Shown here: positions 57,901 through 62,662 of the stretch, piece after piece
How positions within the stretch are numbered: the stretch's first letter is position 1
How the letters are laid out: every line of letters starts with the position of its first letter
Source of the DNA: Dromiciops gliroides
Lineage: Eukaryota; Chordata; Mammalia; Microbiotheria; Microbiotheriidae
Length of the DNA: 64,000 nucleotides
Direction of reading: 5' to 3'
NCBI RefSeq assembly: GCF_019393635.1
Contig: NC_057863.1
Coordinates: forward strand, 1,118,501-1,182,500
Notes under the pieces: generated by a model
Database searches by the model: none
Seen by the model: the letters and a program-made list of their open reading frames with translations, nothing else
What the model was told of the DNA's origin: nothing
Position numbers and translations under genes: made by a program

Positions 57901-60595
57901 GGGACTGCGGGAGGGGCGGCCCCCACCTGCCTGCCTGATCACCCCCCCTCCCCCCCGCAGCTGTCTGGGTTCTTGTCAGAGCTGTGCATCCCCGCCGAGA
58001 TCTCCTTCGATGAAGCCGTGTACGAGAATCAGCTACAGGGCAGCCTCAGGAGCTCGGTAAGAGGCCGCGGCGCACGGCTCCGGGGGCGCAAGGCCTCGGA
58101 AGGCGCACGGCTTCGGGGGGCGCACGGCTCCGGGGGGCGCACGTAGCTGCCCCACGGGATTTAGGAGGTCACGGGTGAGGGAACAGCCCCGAGAAGCCGG
58201 TTGGCAGCAGGTTGTTGGGGAAGATGTGGATCTGCGGCTTCCTGACTTCATGCAGTCAGTCTCCCCTGCTTTGGGAGCCGGAGGGGAAAGCTGCCTCTTC
58301 TGGACCCTGGCTGGCTTAGCTCGAAGCCCAGTTCAAGTGCCCGCCCTCTCCTCCCATGAAAATGAAGCAGAAATCAGTTTGGGAAGCATTGGAGGCGTCT
58401 GCAAAGGATTGGTTTGCTCCCCGTGGACTCATTTTTCCTGGTTTTCATTTGAATTGGCCGCTGGGACTTCAGGAGGATGTGCCTCTCTCTGAGGCTTCCG
58501 AGTTGCCAGGGGTGGGGGGATGGCCATGTCTGCTGGGAGAAGCCTCTCCAGAGGTCATTACTGCAGGCTCACCCACACACGGCTTGCACGTTCTTGGATA
58601 AGCCTGGGAACCGGCCCATCATATCTCAGAGCATCCCTCCCCGCAGAAACACAAAGCCAGGCAGAATCCTGCCCGTTCAAGGGCAGCACTGATGGTATTT
58701 AATTGAACTCTGGGCAGGAGGTGATGCTGCCCTCGGCGGCTGAATACCTCCCTGCACAGGCAGTTCATTGCCTCTGGAGGCAGCAGAAGCTATTGTTGGA
58801 GTATTCTTGGTGTCCAAACATGGGAACGAACTCATGCCGACACCTGTAAGGGGGTGTAGGAGGGCACTGAGTGTCTTACCCCCTTTTATAAAGTGCACAT
58901 GGTCAACTTTGATATAGCAACTTAAGGGCTGCAAATGCTTCCTTCGTAACTATTATCTCGTCAGATCCTCACAACAATCCTGGGAGGGAGAGGCTATTCT
59001 TACCCCCGTTTTATGGATGAAGAAACCGAGGCATCCAAGTTCAATGACTTGCCCAGGGTCCCACGGGTAGCAGGGTTCTGAGGCTGCATTTGAACTTAGG
59101 TCTTCCCTACTCCACCCACTGCAGCGTCCCCTAGCTGCCTCAAACTTCTTGAGAAGTGTGTGGTGTCCTTCCTCCTTGGGTTCACCTACCAGATGTTTGG
59201 CTCGACTCATTCCAGATCACCGTCATCCTGCTGAAGGCCCCTGGGTTCAGTACCCTGCCCATCGTCCTAGGAAGCAGTGCCGGGGGAGTTCTTCTCCTGA
59301 TTGGGATCGTCGCTGTTCTTTGGAAGGTGAGTGCTGCTAGGAGGGTGCAGGTGGGGCCCTGGGAGTTTTGGAGGCACTTCCTGGACACTCACAAGGATGC
59401 TGAGGGCCAGGCACCCAAGAAGGAGCAGGGCCCTATCAAGAAACATTTGTTAAGCACCTCTTGTGTGCTACAGATACAAAGAGGCAAAGGACAGTGCTGC
59501 CTCCAAGGGGCTCTGAAGCATTTTCTTTTAAAGATGCAGGTAAATCTGTTTGGGTCATTCTCACAGTCTTGGGAATGCGTTTAAGCCATCCTGGTGGCCC
59601 TGATGACTTTTTTTTTTTGTGGGGCAATGGGAGTTAAGTGACTTGCCCAGGGTCACACAGCTAGTAAGTGTCAAGTGTCTGAGGCTGGATTTGAACTCAG
59701 GTACTCCTGAATCCAGGGCCGGTGCTTTATCCACTGCGTCACCTAGCCGCCCCCCTGATGACTTTTGATGGGGGGTAGCCGGGCAGGCAAGAAAGCCACA
59801 GGGACCAAGCCACGTCTGCAGTGATGTTTGTGTGGGTCAAGGGTGGCAGGTGAGGTTCCAAGCTCCAGAAATGGACTTTGGAACCTGAAGCAATAAAGGC
59901 CTTTTCTAGTGGAGTCCACATCCATCGGGAGCCTCAGGGTGTCAGAGCCTCCGTGGGCGGTGCCACACTGGGGCCCAGGGAGCCTGGGCTGCCCTTTGCA
60001 AGACTAAACAGAGCCACATGAGTGGTCTTCTGTAGGTGCCACATGGTTTTCTTTGGCTTGACCTGGACACTCCCCTGCTCCATCTCCCGCCCCTGTGTTG
60101 GTCCCTTAGGAAAACAGGCTCCAAACCTCTCAGAAATCCTTGGAAGCTACGGGCCCTGCCTCCAAAGAGCCACAGTCTCTCAGCTTGTCCCACTCTTTGC
60201 TGAGTAGCCCCTGTGGGAGGGGGCAGTGAGGCCAGTCCTCTCAGGGCTGGACAGGGCCCTGAAAGCTCCCATACCCGGCCCCTGGTGGAGCAGGCACAGC
60301 CTGACAGGTTCAGAGCATGCTGTCCTCACCCCATGTGGGCCACATGGATAATTTGGCTTCTCCATCGAGTGGTTGTTTCTCCTGGGAAGGACCAATGTTC
60401 TCCCCCAGGACTTCCCCCAAATATCAGGATCTTCTTTGCTGACTGGTGCCTTGGGTCTCTGACTATGCTTTTCTTCCTTTTGTGTGGTGGTGGACATTGC
60501 AGTGTGGCTTTTTTAAGAGGAAATACCAGACTGCCACTTCGGACATCTCCAGGAAAGCCAAGAGATCTGAAAGCTTGCTCCAAGAAGACAATTAG
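18945..60595 (+). CDS. ITGAE: ITGAE, integrin alpha-E (CD103), 31 coding exons
   Basis: Integrin alpha-E pairs with beta-7 and binds E-cadherin, holding intraepithelial T cells and some dendritic cells at epithelia; that is family knowledge. The 31 exons listed below all have AG/GT borders and matching phases, sum to 3546 bases and give 1181 residues (human 1179, also 31 exons as I recall). Signal peptide 1-18 precedes FNLD. Propeller blades flank an acidic X-domain (about 151-214, with KGKRALK at 197-203) and an inserted I-domain (about 215-405) with MIDAS residues D223, S225, S227, T294 and D327. Calcium-loop motifs start at D534, D598 and D666. Leg domains follow, then a transmembrane helix at about 1128-1150, then CGFFKR and a short tail. 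Intron 26 contains HASPIN on the other strand. Confidence 0.95.
18979..20035. other. ITGAE intron 1, first part
   Basis: No repeat or exon that I recognise; ordinary GC-moderate sequence. Confidence 0.4.
20036..20770 (-). mobile_element. L2 LINE fragment
   Basis: Reversed L2: TTCCAGGCCCTGGGCTCAGC, then CAGTCCCCACTCTCAAGGAG, GGGGGAGACAACAGGC, GAAGGCTTCCTGGAGCAGG and AATAATGAGTTCACTTTGGG in L2 order. Heavily diverged. Confidence 0.65.
20980..22092. repeat. 1.1-kb purine-strand minisatellite with higher-order period
   Basis: Nearly pure G/A with regular C in GACAGAGACAGA blocks. Sub-units GGAAGGAGGGGGGAAGGAGA and GAGACAGAGACAGA alternate. The marker AGGAGGTGGAGAGAGA recurs at about 21171, 21403, 21631 and 21860, giving a higher-order unit of about 230 bases repeated four or more times. 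The long stop-free frame here is a by-product. Confidence 0.95.
22153..22309 (+). mobile_element. CORE-SINE (WSINE/MAR1 type)
   Basis: Near-complete copy with the duplication CAAGAAGG at 22145-22152 and 22310-22317. Confidence 0.9.
22415..22477 (+). mobile_element. CORE-SINE 3' fragment
   Basis: Only the end of the element remains: GGGCAAGTCACTTAACCCCC, then TTGCCCTGCAAAAACAAAC. Confidence 0.75.
22478..22854. other. ITGAE intron 1, unrecognised
   Basis: No element or exon recognised. Confidence 0.4.
22855..23020 (+). mobile_element. MIR
   Basis: CTCACCACAACCCTGGGAGG, then GACTTGCCCAGGGTCACACA and GGATTTGAACTCCTGACTCC: a clear MIR. Confidence 0.85.
23070..23185 (+). mobile_element. MIR fragment
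   Basis: GTGAGGAAGCTGAGGCTGG, then GAGGCAGGATTCAAACCCAG; a second, shorter MIR copy. Confidence 0.65.
23511..24007 (-). mobile_element. Solo LTR of an endogenous retrovirus
   Basis: A 497-base fossil LTR read on the minus strand. It starts TGTGGTAAAATA and ends CTCACA, contains an AATAAA signal and two adjacent 38-base direct repeats, and is flanked by 4-base duplications CCGG (23507-23510 and 24008-24011). No internal viral genes are present. It shares terminal sequence with the LTR at 29221-29917. Intact ends suggest moderate age. Confidence 0.75.
24012..24584. other. ITGAE intron 1, unrecognised
   Basis: No element or exon recognised. Confidence 0.4.
24585..24725 (+). repeat. Interspersed repeat, family not certain
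   Basis: GTTGTTCATCCTTCATTACC, then AGGACCGATGACATCCTG and GCCTCACCTTCTCCGCCAG. It resembles a common mammalian or marsupial interspersed repeat that I cannot name with confidence. Confidence 0.45.
25066..25484 (-). mobile_element. L1 3' end (5'-truncated)
   Basis: Minus-strand L1 3' UTR and the last part of ORF2; starts from a poly-T tract and parallels 25485-25930. Two L1 3' ends lie head to tail here. Confidence 0.82.
26353..26500 (+). mobile_element. CORE-SINE inside L1
   Basis: Near-complete copy; the flanking AAGAGTGATCTA (26341-26352) and AAGAGTGAGCTA just after the tail are a slightly diverged duplication. Confidence 0.9.
27524..27693 (-). mobile_element. CORE-SINE inside L1
   Basis: Reverse copy with the duplication GTCTACAGTTTTT at 27511-27523 and 27694-27706. 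Confidence 0.93.
27941..28084 (-). mobile_element. CORE-SINE inside L1
   Basis: Reverse copy with the duplication CATAGCTAACATTT at 27927-27940 and 28085-28098. Confidence 0.93.
28214..28496 (-). mobile_element. L1 3'-UTR/ORF2 tail piece inside L1
   Basis: About 280 bases matching L1 3' ends (AAACATTACCATATTAGTAA to CTGCTCACTTCACTATACAT) interrupt the older L1 ORF2. It could be a truncated insertion or a rearrangement. Confidence 0.7.
29221..29917 (-). mobile_element. Solo LTR of an endogenous retrovirus, carrying a SINE
   Basis: Fossil LTR on the minus strand, starting TGTGATAAAATA and ending GACACA. It has a TATA-like GGATAAAAACCC and an AATAAA, and 4-base duplications CATT at 29217-29220 and 29918-29921. 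A CORE-SINE lies inside it, and the LTR itself lies inside an L1. It is about 530 bases without the SINE, with no internal viral genes. Its ends resemble those of the LTR at 23511-24007, so the two are probably one family. Confidence 0.7.
29242..29407 (+). mobile_element. CORE-SINE inside the LTR
   Basis: Near-complete copy; GAAAATATATG occurs at 29231-29241 and 29408-29418 as the duplication. Confidence 0.9.
29958..30105 (-). mobile_element. CORE-SINE inside L1
   Basis: Reverse copy, flanked by TCTTCTTTCC-type text on both sides. Confidence 0.9.
30237..30714. other. ITGAE intron 1, unrecognised AT-rich
   Basis: AT-rich, ending in an A-run at 30688-30704. No named element or exon. Confidence 0.4.
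30715..30860 (+). mobile_element. CORE-SINE (WSINE/MAR1 type)
   Basis: Near-complete copy; the A-run plus ATCTATCT occurs on both sides as the duplication. Confidence 0.9.
30982..31121 (-). mobile_element. CORE-SINE (WSINE/MAR1 type)
   Basis: Reverse copy ending CCACCTAGCCGCCCC; near-matching GTCCTCTTT and GTTCCTCTTT flank it. Confidence 0.9.
31122..32468. other. ITGAE intron 1, last part
   Basis: No clear repeat or exon apart from the acceptor of exon 2 at its end. Confidence 0.4.
32469..32598 (+). CDS. ITGAE: ITGAE exon 2: end of signal, mature N-terminus
   Basis: Acceptor CTGCAG, donor GTGAGT. It encodes GLTSLRS, then [11 protein letters not shown] (human FNVDVARPWLT) and [12 protein letters not shown] (human LLHQDPSTNQTW). 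The stretch between these blocks is more diverged. Confidence 0.88.
32599..34240. other. ITGAE intron 2, first part
   Basis: MIR-like text at 32690-32765 and a reversed L2 tail at 32810-32900. The stretch 33050-33480 may be further old L2. No exon. Confidence 0.45.
34241..34391 (-). mobile_element. CORE-SINE (WSINE/MAR1 type)
   Basis: Reverse copy from TTTTGTGAGGCAATTGGGG to CCACCTAGCTGCCCC. Confidence 0.92.
34392..36012. other. ITGAE intron 2, last part
   Basis: A MIR tail (CCTCAGTTCGTTCATCTG) at 35690-35760; otherwise no recognised element or exon. Confidence 0.45.
36013..36107 (+). CDS. ITGAE: ITGAE exon 3: propeller blade
   Basis: It encodes [18 protein letters not shown] and then [13 protein letters not shown], matching human LLVTSP and the Cys-containing DEILCHP stretch. 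Confidence 0.9.
36360..36480 (+). mobile_element. MIR fragment
   Basis: GACCTGGGTTCTAATCCTGG, then TGTGACTTTGGGGAAGCC; ITGAE intron 3. Confidence 0.7.
36721..36791 (+). CDS. ITGAE: ITGAE exon 4
   Basis: Acceptor ATTACAG, donor GTGAGT. It encodes [18 protein letters not shown] and PDGTLV (human EHVPIPKG and following). Confidence 0.9.
36944..37064 (+). CDS. ITGAE: ITGAE exon 5
   Basis: It encodes [18 protein letters not shown], then [11 protein letters not shown] (human TGTCSLLGPDL); ends in phase 1. Confidence 0.92.
37158..37349 (+). CDS. ITGAE: ITGAE exon 6: X-domain
   Basis: It encodes the segment peculiar to alpha-E before the I-domain: [29 protein letters not shown] and then an acidic [12 protein letters not shown]. 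The basic K-G-K-R just before the acid run corresponds to the site where human alpha-E is cleaved into two chains. Confidence 0.92.
37560..37641 (-). mobile_element. CORE-SINE, truncated
   Basis: Poly-T then GGGGCAATGAGGGTTAAGTG; the tRNA-like head is missing. Confidence 0.85.
37780..37905 (+). mobile_element. MIR fragment
   Basis: GGGCCTGGAGTCTGAAAGG, then TGAGTTCAAATTCTGCTGC and AGGCTCAAATGAGGCAGTC; ITGAE intron 6. Confidence 0.65.
38339..38454 (+). CDS. ITGAE: ITGAE exon 7: I-domain, MIDAS DGSGS
   Basis: It encodes [18 protein letters not shown], then the first I-domain helix with [13 protein letters not shown]223, S225 and S227 are the metal-site DxSxS. Confidence 0.97.
38455..39025. 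other. ITGAE intron 7
   Basis: A GTGTGTGTGCGTGTG patch lies at 38954-38985. Nothing else recognised. Confidence 0.5.
39026..39177 (+). CDS. ITGAE: ITGAE exon 8: I-domain
   Basis: It encodes [18 protein letters not shown] and [15 protein letters not shown]294 is the MIDAS threonine. Confidence 0.97.
39524..39677 (+). CDS. ITGAE: ITGAE exon 9: I-domain
   Basis: It encodes [18 protein letters not shown], then [19 protein letters not shown]327 completes the MIDAS. It ends FAIG before a GTAAAT donor. Confidence 0.97.
39678..40494. other. ITGAE intron 9
   Basis: 40425-40475 is an L2 3' end (CACAGTGCCTGATATATAGT, then TTAATAAATGCTCG) close to the exon 10 acceptor. Confidence 0.55.
40495..40645 (+). 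CDS. ITGAE: ITGAE exon 10: end of I-domain
   Basis: It encodes [18 protein letters not shown], then [20 protein letters not shown]; strongly conserved with human. Confidence 0.97.
40646..41304. other. ITGAE intron 10
   Basis: Pyrimidine-rich; no element recognised. Confidence 0.45.
41305..41372 (+). CDS. ITGAE: ITGAE exon 11
   Basis: It encodes [20 protein letters not shown] followed by GK, returning to the propeller. Confidence 0.95.
41400..41645. repeat. (CATC)n tetranucleotide repeat, imperfect
   Basis: About 245 bases of CCAC/CATC/CATT variants in ITGAE intron 11, between two coding exons. Confidence 0.95.
41914..42049 (+). CDS. ITGAE: ITGAE exon 12
   Basis: It encodes [19 protein letters not shown] and later TTQYSYLG. 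The acceptor lies in CAGCAGCAG (41911-41919), so starts at 41914 or 41917 are both possible; 41914 keeps the human length. Confidence 0.94.
42525..42655 (+). mobile_element. MIR fragment
   Basis: TGACCTTTGACAAGTCTCTT, then CTTCCCTATCTGTAAAATG; ITGAE intron 12. Confidence 0.7.
42831..42973 (+). CDS. ITGAE: ITGAE exon 13
   Basis: It encodes [20 protein letters not shown] and [11 protein letters not shown] (human ASFLPVLEGEQ). A C9 tract forms the acceptor's pyrimidine run. Confidence 0.95.
43233..43373 (+). CDS. ITGAE: ITGAE exon 14: FG-GAP calcium loop
   Basis: It encodes [18 protein letters not shown], then [21 protein letters not shown]534-x-N-x-D538-G-x-x-D542 is a calcium-loop motif. Confidence 0.97.
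43885..44105 (+). mobile_element. MIR / CORE-SINE, old copy
   Basis: CCAAAGTCCTTTGCAAACC, CCCATTTCACAGATAAGGG, TGACTTGCCCAGGGTCATAC and GGAACTCAGGCCTTGCTG; ITGAE intron 14. Confidence 0.85.
44191..44415 (+). CDS. ITGAE: ITGAE exon 15: FG-GAP calcium loop
   Basis: The longest ITGAE exon. It encodes [20 protein letters not shown], then [14 protein letters not shown] and [15 protein letters not shown]598-x-N-x-D602-G-x-x-D606 is canonical. Confidence 0.97.
44563..45035. repeat. CA-rich (ACACATGC)-type low-complexity tract
   Basis: About 470 bases of ACAC/ATGC/ACATGT variants, in ITGAE intron 15. This alternating purine-pyrimidine DNA could adopt the Z form. Confidence 0.92.
45090..45275 (+). 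mobile_element. MIR
   Basis: GGCACTGTGCTAAGTGCTTT, then CCCATTTGACAGATGAAGAA; ITGAE intron 15. Confidence 0.82.
45519..45649 (+). CDS. ITGAE: ITGAE exon 16: third calcium loop
   Basis: It encodes [18 protein letters not shown], then [18 protein letters not shown]. The loop reads D666-I-S-G-D670-S; the usual Gly after the third ligand is Ser here. Confidence 0.95.
45936..46066 (+). CDS. ITGAE: ITGAE exon 17: thigh domain start
   Basis: It encodes [18 protein letters not shown] (human SRPVVRLKVSMAFTPSAL), then [13 protein letters not shown]; preceded by a long pyrimidine tract. Confidence 0.94.
46079..46225. repeat. (GTGTGA)-type low-complexity tract
   Basis: Irregular GTGTGTCTGTGTGAGCAC units directly after ITGAE exon 17. 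Confidence 0.9.
46583..46734 (+). CDS. ITGAE: ITGAE exon 18: thigh domain, divergent
   Basis: Acceptor CTCCAG, donor GTAGGG. It encodes [20 protein letters not shown] and later [17 protein letters not shown]. Phase and position fit, but the Cys-rich stretch of human alpha-E here (several Cys as I recall) is reduced to one. Confidence 0.85.
46735..47778. other. ITGAE intron 18
   Basis: 47020-47170 resembles a reversed L2 3' end (AGCTCCTGCCGTGTGCAGG). The rest is not recognised. Confidence 0.5.
47779..47907 (+). CDS. ITGAE: ITGAE exon 19
   Basis: It encodes [20 protein letters not shown], then [17 protein letters not shown], matching human DCFSNASVKVSYQL and HPQPILDRYTEP. Confidence 0.96.
48410..48483 (+). 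CDS. ITGAE: ITGAE exon 20
   Basis: It encodes [19 protein letters not shown], then TTHLS (human LPYEKACKNKLFCVAELQL). Confidence 0.96.
48761..48899 (+). mobile_element. CORE-SINE (WSINE/MAR1 type)
   Basis: Near-complete copy with a small internal loss near ACTTGACACCCTGTGACC; ITGAE intron 20. Confidence 0.92.
48915..50265 (+). mobile_element. L2 LINE debris
   Basis: Several L2-like blocks (CTTTACAGCCTGGCCCACC; ATCAGACTGGGAGCTCCTGG; CCTTTGCAAAGGCCACC; CGTTGAGGGCAGGAGGTGC; CACTTGCCGAATAAAGGC). Their exact limits and number of copies are uncertain. Confidence 0.55.
50266..50860. other. ITGAE intron 20, unrecognised
   Basis: No named element or exon. Confidence 0.4.
50861..51600 (-). mobile_element. 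L2 LINE fragment
   Basis: Reversed L2: AAGCACCTACTACAAATAAG, CAGGCACCAGGGTTACAAAG, TGTGCTTTAGGAGAGAGTGG, GTAGTCCAGGTGAGGGGTC. Confidence 0.6.
51609..51751 (-). mobile_element. CORE-SINE (WSINE/MAR1 type)
   Basis: Reverse copy; TGGCAAATTTCT before and TGGCAGATTTCT after it are a one-mismatch duplication. Confidence 0.93.
51981..52113 (+). CDS. ITGAE: ITGAE exon 21: calf domain
   Basis: It encodes [19 protein letters not shown], then [19 protein letters not shown]; conserved calf-1 sequence. Confidence 0.96.
52472..52561 (+). CDS. ITGAE: ITGAE exon 22
   Basis: It encodes [20 protein letters not shown], then [10 protein letters not shown] (human NCRIGHPVLKRSSAH). Confidence 0.95.
52799..52878 (+). 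CDS. ITGAE: ITGAE exon 23
   Basis: It encodes [20 protein letters not shown] and IVINVT, with an N-glycosylation site NKT. Confidence 0.94.
52893..53146 (+). mobile_element. CORE-SINE, long-tailed MAR1-like variant
   Basis: A CORE-SINE with the longer 3' part GAGCTGGAGAAGGAAATGGC, then CCAACGGGGTCACAAAGAGT, ending AACAACAAAG. It is a different sub-family from the other SINEs here. Confidence 0.8.
53147..53697. other. ITGAE intron 23, rest
   Basis: No element recognised; a G11 run lies near 53390-53400. Confidence 0.4.
53698..53772 (+). CDS. ITGAE: ITGAE exon 24
   Basis: It encodes [20 protein letters not shown], then VVLN; both end codons are split and fit the neighbours. Confidence 0.92.
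53960..54023 (+). CDS. ITGAE: ITGAE exon 25
   Basis: It encodes [20 protein letters not shown] followed by N (human PSIMYVNTGQGLSHHKEFLF). Confidence 0.95.
54106..54213 (+). CDS. ITGAE: ITGAE exon 26 (last before HASPIN)
   Basis: It encodes [20 protein letters not shown], then NTLTTQ. The following intron 26 holds HASPIN. Confidence 0.95.
54214..54845. other. ITGAE intron 26 left of HASPIN, including its 3' UTR
   Basis: A G14 run lies at 54772-54785. On the minus strand a TATAAA hexamer at 54734-54739 is a possible HASPIN poly(A) signal. No exon found. Confidence 0.4.
54846..56976 (-). CDS. HASPIN: HASPIN (GSG2), histone H3-Thr3 kinase, intronless, nested in ITGAE intron 26
   Basis: Haspin phosphorylates histone H3 Thr3 in mitosis, which recruits the chromosomal passenger complex to centromeres; family knowledge. 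The N-terminal frame starts at ATG 56976 ([18 protein letters not shown], cf. human RLFRTYG). The kinase frame runs to TGA at 54846-54848 and ends LLQSHSLFR. The two frames are offset by one base; removing one base from the C8 run (plus-strand G at 56643-56650) would give 709 residues (human 798). In that numbering: glycine loop GEGVFGEV 402-409, K422, E446, HRDLHWGN with D560 and N565, and DYT at 598-600 in place of DFG, as is typical of haspin. It has no introns, like its mammalian orthologues. The frame break may be an assembly error. Confidence 0.92.
56977..57357. promoter_or_regulatory. HASPIN: CpG-island promoter of HASPIN, possibly bidirectional
   Basis: Very CpG-rich, with CCCCGCCC and GGGCGGGG boxes, a CCAAT at 57277-57281 and alternating ATGTGCGCGCATGCGCACGC near 57034-57053. 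It separates the HASPIN ATG from ITGAE exon 27. In human and mouse a shared promoter for haspin and an alpha-E-derived transcript has been described, so the same may hold here. Confidence 0.6.
57358..57426 (+). CDS. ITGAE: ITGAE exon 27 (first after HASPIN)
   Basis: Acceptor TTCTAG, donor GTGAGT. It encodes [15 protein letters not shown] and PEGPAKTP, aligning with human ASTVCTWSQERACAY. It lies within the HASPIN CpG island, 381 bases from the HASPIN start codon. Confidence 0.88.
57497..57688. repeat. 53-54 base minisatellite, about 3.6 copies
   Basis: Units start with AGCCCCGCCCCGGGGCGTGG at 57497, 57550, 57603 and 57657. The copies differ by only a few bases; it lies in ITGAE intron 27. 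Confidence 0.95.
57789..57869 (+). CDS. ITGAE: ITGAE exon 28
   Basis: It encodes [20 protein letters not shown], then EVELSPQ (human EEWHSVSCVIAS and following); unusually GC-rich codons, in keeping with the island. Confidence 0.88.
57961..58056 (+). CDS. ITGAE: ITGAE exon 29
   Basis: It encodes [20 protein letters not shown], then [12 protein letters not shown] (human ISFNKSLYEGL). Confidence 0.93.
58064..58145. repeat. Short GC-rich tandem repeat
   Basis: About four units of GCGCACGGCTCCGGGG, with variants, directly after ITGAE exon 29. Confidence 0.9.
58146..58935. other. ITGAE intron 29, unrecognised
   Basis: No element or exon recognised. Confidence 0.4.
58936..59145 (+). mobile_element. 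MIR
   Basis: CAGATCCTCACAACAATCCT, CGTTTTATGGATGAAGAAAC, TGACTTGCCCAGGGTCCCAC; ends about 70 bases before exon 30. Confidence 0.85.
59216..59326 (+). CDS. ITGAE: ITGAE exon 30: transmembrane helix
   Basis: It encodes [19 protein letters not shown], then [18 protein letters not shown], the single-pass membrane helix. Confidence 0.96.
59435..59525 (-). mobile_element. L2 3' end
   Basis: Reversed L2 end: ACATTTGTTAAGCACCTCTT, then GTGTGCTACAGATACAAAG. Confidence 0.65.
59613..59752 (-). mobile_element. CORE-SINE (WSINE/MAR1 type)
   Basis: Reverse copy; CCCTGATGACTTTT occurs on both sides (about 59598-59612 and 59753-59766) as the duplication. Confidence 0.94.
59770..60502. other. ITGAE intron 30, last part
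   Basis: No element or exon recognised before the exon 31 acceptor. Confidence 0.4.
60503..60595 (+). CDS. ITGAE: ITGAE exon 31: cytoplasmic tail and stop
   Basis: It encodes [20 protein letters not shown], then [10 protein letters not shown] and TAG at 60593-60595. The membrane-proximal GFFKR integrin motif is intact. Confidence 0.97.
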   Translation, partial: CGFFKRKYQTATSDISRKAKRSESLLQEDN

Positions 60596-60654
60596 GGCCC
60601 CTCGGGGAAAGTGGCTCAGCTGGGGGCTCGTTGTGGTTTGATGTCATCGTTAAG

Positions 60655-60900
60655 ATTTAACCTTCCTCTGAAACCATGCATCACCTTTGACCTGGCAATA
60701 CCAATACTAGCTCTGGATCCCCAATGAGAGAGAGAAAGGAAAAGAACCTAAATGTACAAAAAAATGTTTATAGCAGATCTGTTCTGGTGGCAAAGAATTG
60801 GAAATTGAGGAGATGCCCATCAACTGGGGAATGTCTGAACAAGTTGTGGTATGTGATTACAATGGAATACTATTGTGCCATGAGAAATTATGCCCCCCCC
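60655..60900 (+). mobile_element. L1 ORF2 C-terminal fragment
   Basis: Encodes VAKNWKLRRCPSTGECLNKL, then WYVITMEYYCAMRN, the L1 ORF2 end. It begins only about 60 bases after the ITGAE stop, so it may be part of the 3' UTR. Confidence 0.85.
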
Positions 60901-61424
60901 CAATTCAGGCATGTCACATATTTACATATGCATTCTCATGGTCTGAAATAAGTATTTTAAGAATTAAATTTTAAGAGTTTGTTATTTCCTTGTAAAGGCC
61001 TTCAAAGTTTAAAAATCAGTATTTCAATCCAGGTTAAAACTTATCTAAATTATGAGTATTAACTTCATTTATTTGAAATTGACTCACTAATACTGGTTAC
61101 TGGTTTTAACGTATTAGAAAGATGCACGCACAAGTGTGAGCACACACACACAGAGCTTCCTCTTAACTATCAAGATTAAAATAGTTTAACCAGTGCTCTT
61201 CACATAGTGCTTCATAAATGTTTGCTGAATTGAATTAGACTCACAACTTATTTTCTGTTTGCAGTAAATGGACTTTATATTTGAAAGGGAATTTGTGGGA
61301 ATTCTTCAGATGTTTGACTTCATCATCTTGCACAGCAGTCCAGTTAATTCTGTATTCAGTGTTTAGAATGAAGTCAACTTAAATGAGTCCTATTTTGGAA
61401 ATAAACACATTGTTATTAGGATTT

Positions 61425-61567
61425 TTTTTCCTCAGGGCAATGGGGGTTAAGTGACTTGCCCAAGGTCACACAGCTAGTAAGTGTCAAGTGTCTGAGGCTG
61501 GATTTGAACTCAGGTACTTCTGAATCCAGGGCCAGTGCTTTATCCACTGTGCCACCTAGCTGCCCCC
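61425..61567 (-). mobile_element. CORE-SINE (WSINE/MAR1 type)
   Basis: Reverse copy; ATTAGGATTT before and ATTATGATTT after it resemble a duplication. Confidence 0.9.
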
Positions 61568-61764
61568 CATTATTATGATTTAAAGACCAGTATTGGGGTG
61601 GGTATGATTTAGAAAATTCATAATATATGTATAAACACTTGCATCACACTGGCCAGCCTCCTTTTTTAATCAGCTGATGTTACTGTTCAGATACTTTTTG
61701 TATCTTGTTGCTGAAAATATCTTTGCATTTCAGCACATCAAGTTACAATAAAGTTATTACTTAT

Positions 61765-62242
61765 GCAGAGAATTGATGGGCAAGCTGCTCTCAAAAAAAC
61801 CTGGAAGGACTTACATGAACTGACACAAAGTGAAATGAGCTGGAACAGGAGAGCATTGTACACACTGACAGCCACATTGTGCATGATCAACTATGATAGA
61901 CTTAGCCCTTCTCAGCAATACAGTGATCCAGGAGGGTCCTACAGGACTCTGATTTAAAAAATGCTCTCTGCCTCCAGAGAAATGATGTCACATGAATACA
62001 GATTGAAGCAGACTTTTTTTAAACTTACTTTATTTCTGTTTTCTTTTATAATAGGACTAATATGGAAATATGTTTTGCATAACTACACATATATAAGCTA
62101 TATCAAGTTGCCGTATCAATGAGAGAGGTAGGGAGGGAGAGAGAGAATTTGGAATTCAAATGTTTTTAAAACAAATGTTGAAATTTGTATTTACATGTAA
62201 TTGAGGGAAAATAAAATACTAAACAAACAATTTAAAAAAAAA
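61765..62242 (+). mobile_element. L1 3' end (5'-truncated)
   Basis: L1 ORF2 end (KTWKDLHELTQSEMSWNRRA) and 3' UTR, closing with AAAATAAAATACTAAAC and an A-run. Confidence 0.85.
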
Positions 62243-62662
62243 AGATTTAACTTTCACTTATATGAACTGACATACAGCGAAGTGAGCTTCAGAACCAGGA
62301 GAACGTTGTACGTAGAGACAGCCATATTTTTCGATGAAGAACTGTGACTGACTTAGCTCTTCTCAGCAACACAAGGATCCAAGACAATCCCAAAGGACCA
62401 GTGATGAAGCATGCTATCCACCTCCAAAGAAAGAACTGATATTGATTGAGCACAGACAGAACTAGGCTATTTTTCACTCTTTCATTTTGTCTTTTCTTCA
62501 AGTTTTCTTATACAAAATGACTAATATGGTAATGTTTTACATAATCGCACATGTATAATCTATATCTGATTGCTTACTGCCTCAGGGACTGGGGAGGGCA
62601 GGGAGGGATAGAATTTAGAACTCATAACTTTAAATAAAAATGTTTGTTATCACACAAAAAAA
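62243..62662 (+). mobile_element. L1 3' end (5'-truncated)
   Basis: A second plus-strand L1 tail, from ACTTATATGAACTGACATAC to ATAAAAATGTTTGTTATCAC. TTAACTTTC at both ends suggests a duplication. Confidence 0.82.

Larger units (their letters stand above)
55200..58150. other. CpG island spanning HASPIN and ITGAE exons 27-29
   Basis: CpG density is far above the flanking introns throughout this block. It covers the HASPIN coding region, its promoter and three ITGAE exons. Confidence 0.8.
60596..61770 (+). other. ITGAE: ITGAE 3' UTR (inferred extent)
   Basis: AATAAA signals lie at 61400-61405 and 61747-61752. The segment contains an L1 fragment and a SINE, so either signal may be the real end; the limit is inferred. 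Confidence 0.4.
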
